Of a stretch of 11,343 nt of DNA, positions 7,971-11,343 are shown one piece after another. The position numbers were made by a program, and so were the translations under genes. The stretch is from Sulfidibacterium sp964549335 (GTDB lineage: Bacteria; Bacteroidota; Bacteroidia; Bacteroidales; F082), in NCBI GenBank assembly GCA_964549335.1, contig CAZJUQ010000018.1, forward strand, positions 1 to 11,343, in the 5' to 3' direction. Numbering within the stretch: the first letter of the stretch is position 1; every line of letters begins with the position of its first letter. The notes under the pieces were generated by a model. It had not been told where the DNA came from and made no database searches. It saw only the letters and a program-made list of their open reading frames with translations.

Positions 7971-9350
7971 CTAATTTTTTAATATGGAGATGACATCACC
8001 GGCATATTTACGTGCCTTTTCCGGGGAAGTGGATTCGGCATAAATACGTATTATTGGTTCCGTATTCGAAGTGCGCAAATGTACCCAGCCGTCGGGGAAG
8101 TCTATTTTAACCCCGTCAACGGTGGAAACCGGATAGTGCGAATATGCATTAATAACTTTGTCGAACAGGGTTTTAACATTCATTCCTTGGTCAAGGGATA
8201 TTTTGTTTTTCGAGATATAATAATCGGGGTATGTGGAACGCAGTTGCGATATTTTGATATTTTTTTTCGCCAAGAAAGTTAAAAAGAGTGCTGTACCGAC
8301 AAGGGCATCGCGTCCCGAATGAAGATCCGGATATATAACCCCTCCGTTTCCTTCGCCGCCAATAACGGCATCCACTTCCCTCATTTTTTCAACAACATTT
8401 ACTTCGCCCACGGCAGAGGCGAAATACCCGGCACCCGCTTTTTCGGTAATATCACGCAACGCACGTGTTGACGACAAATTGGATACTGTATTTCCCTTTT
8501 TATTTTGCAACACATAATCGGCAACAGCCACAAGGGTGTACTCTTCGCCGAACATTTCGCCGTTTTCCATAACAAAAGCCAAGCGATCAACATCGGGATC
8601 GACAACAATGCCCAAATCTGCTTTATTTTCCAATATGGCTTTTGAAATAGCGGTAAGATTTTCGGGCAAAGGTTCGGGATTATGGCTGAAATCGCCTGTG
8701 GGCTCACAATTGAGTTTAATAATATCCTTAACGCCGAGAGCTTTTAACAGTTGCGGTATCGCTATCCCACCGGTAGAGTTTATTCCGTCAACAGCAATTT
8801 TAAAATTTGCTTTCTCAATCAGTTCTCTATTTACCAAGTCGAGTTTTAAAATTTTGTCGATGTGTTTATCGATGGTTTCGTAATCCTCGGTTATTTTACC
8901 CAAACCGTTAACAGGTGCAAACGAGAAATTGCTTTGAGCAGCTAAACTCAACACCATTTTCCCTTGGGCAGCCGAAATAAATTCCCCTTTTGAGTTTAAC
9001 AGCTTCAAAGCATTCCACTGTTTGGGATTATGACTTGCCGTAATAATAATTCCGCCGTCGGCTTCTTTATCTATCACCGTCATTTCAACCGTTGGAGTTG
9101 TTGATAATCCCGTATTTATTACATTTGCCCCCATACCCGACAATGTGGAGACAACGAGGTTTTCAATCATTTTTCCCGAAATTCGTGCATCGCGACCCAC
9201 TACCAGCAAAATATCTTTTCTGCCGGCACTATCCTGCACCATTTTTGCATATGCCGCCGTAAACTTGACGGTATCCAGCGGCGTAAGATTATCACCCTCT
9301 TTTCCGCCAATGGTTCCGCGTATTCCCGAAATGGATTTTATTAATGTCAT
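7971..9350 (-). CDS. glmM: Phosphoglucosamine mutase (alpha-D-phosphohexomutase family)
   Basis: Cytosolic phosphohexose mutase of 459 residues. In the GlmM role it converts glucosamine-6-phosphate to glucosamine-1-phosphate on the way to UDP-GlcNAc, for peptidoglycan and lipopolysaccharide. All four functional loops are visible: the phosphoserine loop TASHNP (Ser106), the metal loop DPDVDR (Asp251, Asp253, Asp255), the sugar loop GGEGNGG (331-337) and the phosphate-binding loop RTSNTEPIIRIYAE (426-439). The N-terminal SGIRG motif (8-12) is intact. The sugar loop differs from the GEQSGH of E. coli-type GlmM and the GEMSGH of phosphomannomutases, and resembles the GGEGNGG form that I recall from Bacteroidota and archaeal proteins usually named GlmM. 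Phosphomannomutase or phosphoglucomutase activity therefore remains possible. The ATG at 9348-9350 has an A/T-rich leader without a Shine-Dalgarno sequence and a candidate promoter about 30 bases upstream. The LDH2-family gene follows 3 bases after the TAG stop. Confidence 0.9.
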   Translation of the reverse strand: MTLIKSISGIRGTIGGKEGDNLTPLDTVKFTAAYAKMVQDSAGRKDILLVVGRDARISGKMIENLVVSTLSGMGANVINTGLSTTPTVEMTVIDKEADGGIIITASHNPKQWNALKLLNSKGEFISAAQGKMVLSLAAQSNFSFAPVNGLGKITEDYETIDKHIDKILKLDLVNRELIEKANFKIAVDGINSTGGIAIPQLLKALGVKDIIKLNCEPTGDFSHNPEPLPENLTAISKAILENKADLGIVVDPDVDRLAFVMENGEMFGEEYTLVAVADYVLQNKKGNTVSNLSSTRALRDITEKAGAGYFASAVGEVNVVEKMREVDAVIGGEGNGGVIYPDLHSGRDALVGTALFLTFLAKKNIKISQLRSTYPDYYISKNKISLDQGMNVKTLFDKVINAYSHYPVSTVDGVKIDFPDGWVHLRTSNTEPIIRIYAESTSPEKARKYAGDVISILKN

Positions 9351-9379
9351 GTTTGAAATTTTATTTTAACGATAATTTG

Positions 9380-9387
9380 CAAATGTA
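9380..9387 (-). promoter_or_regulatory. Candidate -7 element of the glmM-ldh2 unit (TACATTTG)
   Basis: Read on the minus strand this is TACATTTG, matching the Bacteroidota -7 consensus TAnnTTTG. It ends 29 bases before the glmM ATG, so a start about 7 bases downstream would give a short leader of roughly 20 bases, normal for the phylum. No good TTG -33 box is seen at the expected distance (the stretch there reads TTTAC). It is the only such match between the end of the YhhN-family gene and glmM. Confidence 0.45.
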
Positions 9388-9420
9388 TGAATATACTTCG
9401 AAGGTTTTGTAAAGTTTTTT

Positions 9421-9436
9421 GTGCATGTCCATGAAC
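9421..9436. promoter_or_regulatory. Near-palindrome upstream of the glmM promoter
   Basis: The 16-base sequence GTGCATGTCCATGAAC is nearly self-complementary: the arms GTnCATG and CATGnAC flank a 2-base centre, with one mismatched pair in the arms. Its position, about 34-49 bases upstream of the candidate -7 element, would suit a regulator binding site. No known consensus was recognised, and a chance match is possible for a site this short. Confidence 0.2.
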
Positions 9437-9490
9437 AGATACTCCAAATGTGGTTTTTGAAACAAAAAATTAAAAAGAAAATTGCCGGAG

Positions 9491-10129
9491 TCATTCCCTT
9501 TTGAATGCAGAGTAAAAAATAAGCGATTGAGCAACCCAGTATGTTATCATGATTATCCAACGAGCATAAGGTACGGCCGAATAAAATTTGTCTATTGCCA
9601 AAACGCCGTCGCTAAACAGAAAAAACAAAGCTCCTGCCGCCGCATATACGGAATAGTTGTTAAAGTTGCGTTGAGCCAATGCACGCCATACCATTATTAA
9701 AATAACCGTCAAATATATTGCTACGGGCAGCATCATACCGTCCAAACCCGGATATAAAATATAAAACATTATAATTCCGAAAACAGACAAAAACATCAGG
9801 GGCAACAATCCGGCCTTTTTACTTCTTCGGACAAATGCAATAATATAGGCTATGTGTGCAAATAAAAAGGAGACCAACCCGAAAACAAACCAATCAGGCG
9901 ACGCCTCCAACAGAATATCACCCGTTAACGACAATAACAAGCCGGCAAAAATGTATTTACGGTATAATGTTGACGGTTTCAACATAAATAAAAAGGCCAG
10001 TAGAGGTACCGGTTTTGCAACAAGCCGCAAAAGATGATTACCGGCGGCAATCCCCGTAAAATAGAGCAACATGGCAATAGCCGCAACAGAAAGCGGCAAA
10101 ACGGTTTTAAAAAAATAAGACTCTTTCAT
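9491..10129 (-). CDS. YhhN/TMEM86 family membrane protein (lysoplasmalogenase-like)
   Basis: Integral inner-membrane protein of 212 residues made of about seven or eight hydrophobic segments joined by short polar loops. It fits the YhhN family (PF07947), whose animal member TMEM86B is a lysoplasmalogenase that cleaves the vinyl-ether bond of lysoplasmalogens. Bacterial members are mostly uncharacterised, so this activity is known for the family rather than shown here. Conserved features visible are KPVPLLAF near residue 38, SLTGDILL (acidic residue in a membrane helix), the FLFAHIAYI helix, FFLFSDGVLAIDKF and YWVAQSLI near the C-terminus. The length of about 210 is normal for the family. I chose the ATG at 10127-10129 over the TTG immediately before it (10130-10132), because ATG is the stronger start and the extra residue adds nothing. 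The gene stands alone, with a 140-base gap to glmM and a gap of about 210 bases to the nuclease gene; no TAnnTTTG promoter was found upstream. Confidence 0.88.
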   Translation of the reverse strand: MKESYFFKTVLPLSVAAIAMLLYFTGIAAGNHLLRLVAKPVPLLAFLFMLKPSTLYRKYIFAGLLLSLTGDILLEASPDWFVFGLVSFLFAHIAYIIAFVRRSKKAGLLPLMFLSVFGIIMFYILYPGLDGMMLPVAIYLTVILIMVWRALAQRNFNNYSVYAAAGALFFLFSDGVLAIDKFYSAVPYARWIIMITYWVAQSLIFYSAFKRE

Positions 10130-10132
10130 CAA

Positions 10133-10342
10133 TTTATTAAAAATGTGTATCAGACATACATACGAAACCGGCGCATCAATAAAAACACAAAAAACTTATA
10201 ATCCGTTATCGGTTTGGCATATGCACAGTGGCGGTGTTTTTTGCACTTCTGTTTATTATTGCCATGTCCGTTGTTTTATTCATATTTATTTCAATTTTAG
10301 CACTTTACCCGCCATTGTGTATATGCTGTGTTGCACACCGTT
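10133..10342. other. Gene-free spacer between the nuclease and YhhN-family genes
   Basis: No credible gene, RNA or terminator is seen in these 210 bases. A plus-strand reading frame rich in Leu, Ile and Phe runs from 10228 into the nuclease gene, but its hydrophobicity follows from the T-rich strand. Near 10305-10340 there is a comparatively GC-rich patch containing ACCCGCCATTGTGTATATG and then a small inverted repeat, GTGT-TGC-ACAC (10328-10338). It lies where base composition changes from the chromosomal genes to the AT-rich nuclease gene. Confidence 0.4.
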
Positions 10343-11343
10343 TTAATTTAATTTTTTCCTTTCTAATCGTTCTCTTGCTTCGATTAATGTCTTATGCAAT
10401 TTTTCTTCTAAAACATTTTTGGGTAATAATTCAGTCCAATATTCTGCTACCATAATACCATCTTTGTGCATTTCTAATAATTCTATCTGTTCTTTACTTG
10501 CTTCTGCACATAAAATTATTCCTATCGGAGTATTTTCTCCTTCCTGCATTTCGTTCTTTTCAAGCCATTTTAAATACAATTCCATTTGTCCCTTGTATTT
10601 TGCTCTGAATTTATCAATTTTTAATTCTATCGCCACCAGTCGTTTAATTTTACGATGATAAAAAAGTAAATCAAGATAATAATCATCTCCGTCAATTATC
10701 ATTCGTTTTTGTCTTTCAACAAATGTAAAGCCCGTCCCTAATTCCAATAAAAATAATTCGAGTTCTTTTAGTATGGCTTGTTCCAAATCATTTTCTAAGT
10801 ATCCGGCTTCCAAATTCAAAAAGTCCAATAAATACGGGTCTTTAAAAATTCCTGGTTCGATATTTTTATTTTCAATTATTTGAAGGTTTGGATTTTCAAT
10901 TCTTTCATATACTTTTCGGGAAATTTGTTCTCTTAATTTTCGAACACCCATCGGATTTTCACAAACAAGTTTAGAATAAAAATCTCTTTCTGCTTCTGTT
11001 TTTAATGGGATTATTGCTAAAAAATGCGACCAAGACAAATGTCGTGACAGTGTAACGACTTTTTCAAAATCTGGAAATCTCTCGGCAAATTGTATCATTC
11101 GCCTTAAATTCTTTTCTTCAAAGTTCTTTCCGAATCGACTTACTAATTCTCGTGACAATGTAGCGACAATCTTTTTTCCGTATTCAGCTCTTTTGTTTTT
11201 TAATATTTCTTTTCTTATTCGTTCTCCTATTTGCCAAAACATTAATGTTAAAGAACTGTTTGCATGAACTACAATTTGGTGTTTTGTTCTCTCAATTATT
11301 GAAACAATATCATTAATAATTCTATTATTTGCTAAATCATTAG
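10343..11343 (-). CDS. DUF1016/YhcG-type PD-(D/E)xK nuclease, 5' end outside window
   Basis: Putative DNA nuclease of the PDDEXK/DUF1016 family (E. coli YhcG type); its cellular role is unknown, and members are common in genomic islands. The visible 332 residues hold an N-terminal DUF1016_N helical domain and a C-terminal nuclease domain. Numbering from the Met at 11242, the C-terminal domain has LDLLFYH (Asp191), the IELK active-site pair (Glu206, Lys208) and the downstream GQMELYL (Gln219), so the catalytic core looks intact. The apparent ATG at 11240-11242 is internal: the frame stays open to the window edge, adding 33 residues, and upstream residues IVVHANSSLTL run into MFWQIGERI, matching the family's conserved N-terminal helix (VN..L..lYW.IG). 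The true start is therefore beyond 11343. Sampled 60-base lines are 23-37% G+C here against 33-57% elsewhere, suggesting horizontal acquisition. The orientation matches the neighbours, but there is no sign of a shared operon. Confidence 0.92.
   Translation of the reverse strand, partial: NDLANNRIINDIVSIIERTKHQIVVHANSSLTLMFWQIGERIRKEILKNKRAEYGKKIVATLSRELVSRFGKNFEEKNLRRMIQFAERFPDFEKVVTLSRHLSWSHFLAIIPLKTEAERDFYSKLVCENPMGVRKLREQISRKVYERIENPNLQIIENKNIEPGIFKDPYLLDFLNLEAGYLENDLEQAILKELELFLLELGTGFTFVERQKRMIIDGDDYYLDLLFYHRKIKRLVAIELKIDKFRAKYKGQMELYLKWLEKNEMQEGENTPIGIILCAEASKEQIELLEMHKDGIMVAEYWTELLPKNVLEEKLHKTLIEARERLERKKLN

Noticed and set aside
10130..10132. TTG as the start of the YhhN-family gene
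   Set aside because: An ATG follows immediately and no ribosome-binding signal favours the TTG.
10228..10455. A hydrophobic plus-strand frame that could be read as a small membrane protein
   Set aside because: It overlaps the 3' end of the well-supported nuclease gene, and its Leu/Ile/Phe content follows from the T-rich strand; no start signal or family pattern is visible.
11240..11242. ATG as the start of the nuclease gene
   Set aside because: The frame remains open upstream to the window edge and the added residues fit the DUF1016 N-terminal helix, so this Met is internal.
1..11343. CRISPR arrays, tRNA or rRNA genes, insertion sequences, toxin-antitoxin pairs or a complete defence system
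   Set aside because: No regularly spaced repeats, tRNA cloverleaf, transposase or paired small genes were seen; the single nuclease gene is partial and its neighbours to the right are outside the window.

Overview
The window looks like chromosomal DNA of a member of the Bacteroidota, probably class Bacteroidia. Two large secreted proteins end in type IX secretion system (T9SS) C-terminal sorting domains, which are known only from this phylum. Start sites lack Shine-Dalgarno sequences and sit in A/T-rich leaders, and two upstream regions carry the phylum's TAnnTTTG promoter element. The order or genus cannot be read from the sequence. All six genes I can support lie on the minus strand, so transcription runs from the right end to the left; the numerous plus-strand reading frames are antisense shadows.

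In transcription order: (a) 11343-10343, a partial DUF1016/YhcG-type PD-(D/E)xK nuclease whose 5' end lies outside the window; it is clearly more AT-rich than the rest and looks like an accessory gene. (b) A 210-base spacer with no gene. (c) 10129-9491, a YhhN/TMEM86-type integral membrane protein. (d) A 140-base spacer with a candidate promoter and a near-palindrome. (e) 9350-7971, a phosphoglucosamine/phosphohexose mutase (GlmM-like), followed after only 3 bases by (f) 7967-6897, an LDH2/malate-lactate dehydrogenase family oxidoreductase with a GTG start; the two are very likely one transcription unit. (g) A 292-base spacer with a strong TATCTTTG element and a 16-bp bulged hairpin. (h) 6604-2939, a 1221-residue secreted Asp-box beta-propeller protein, followed after 2 bases by (i) 2936-24, a 970-residue secreted protein with a different N-terminal domain. 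The last two share the same C-terminal half (PKD, PKD, choice-of-anchor-J-like domain, T9SS sorting domain).

Most of the window is ordinary Bacteroidota content: a sugar-phosphate/oxidoreductase operon and a cell-surface operon. I did not find a clear new multi-gene system. The points most worth a second look are the two exported proteins with a shared C-terminal half and unrelated N-terminal domains, the conserved unnamed region at the N-terminus of the larger one, and the nuclease gene at the right edge with the compositional break and unexplained sequence beside it. There are no RNA genes, CRISPR arrays, transposases or insertion sequences that I can see.
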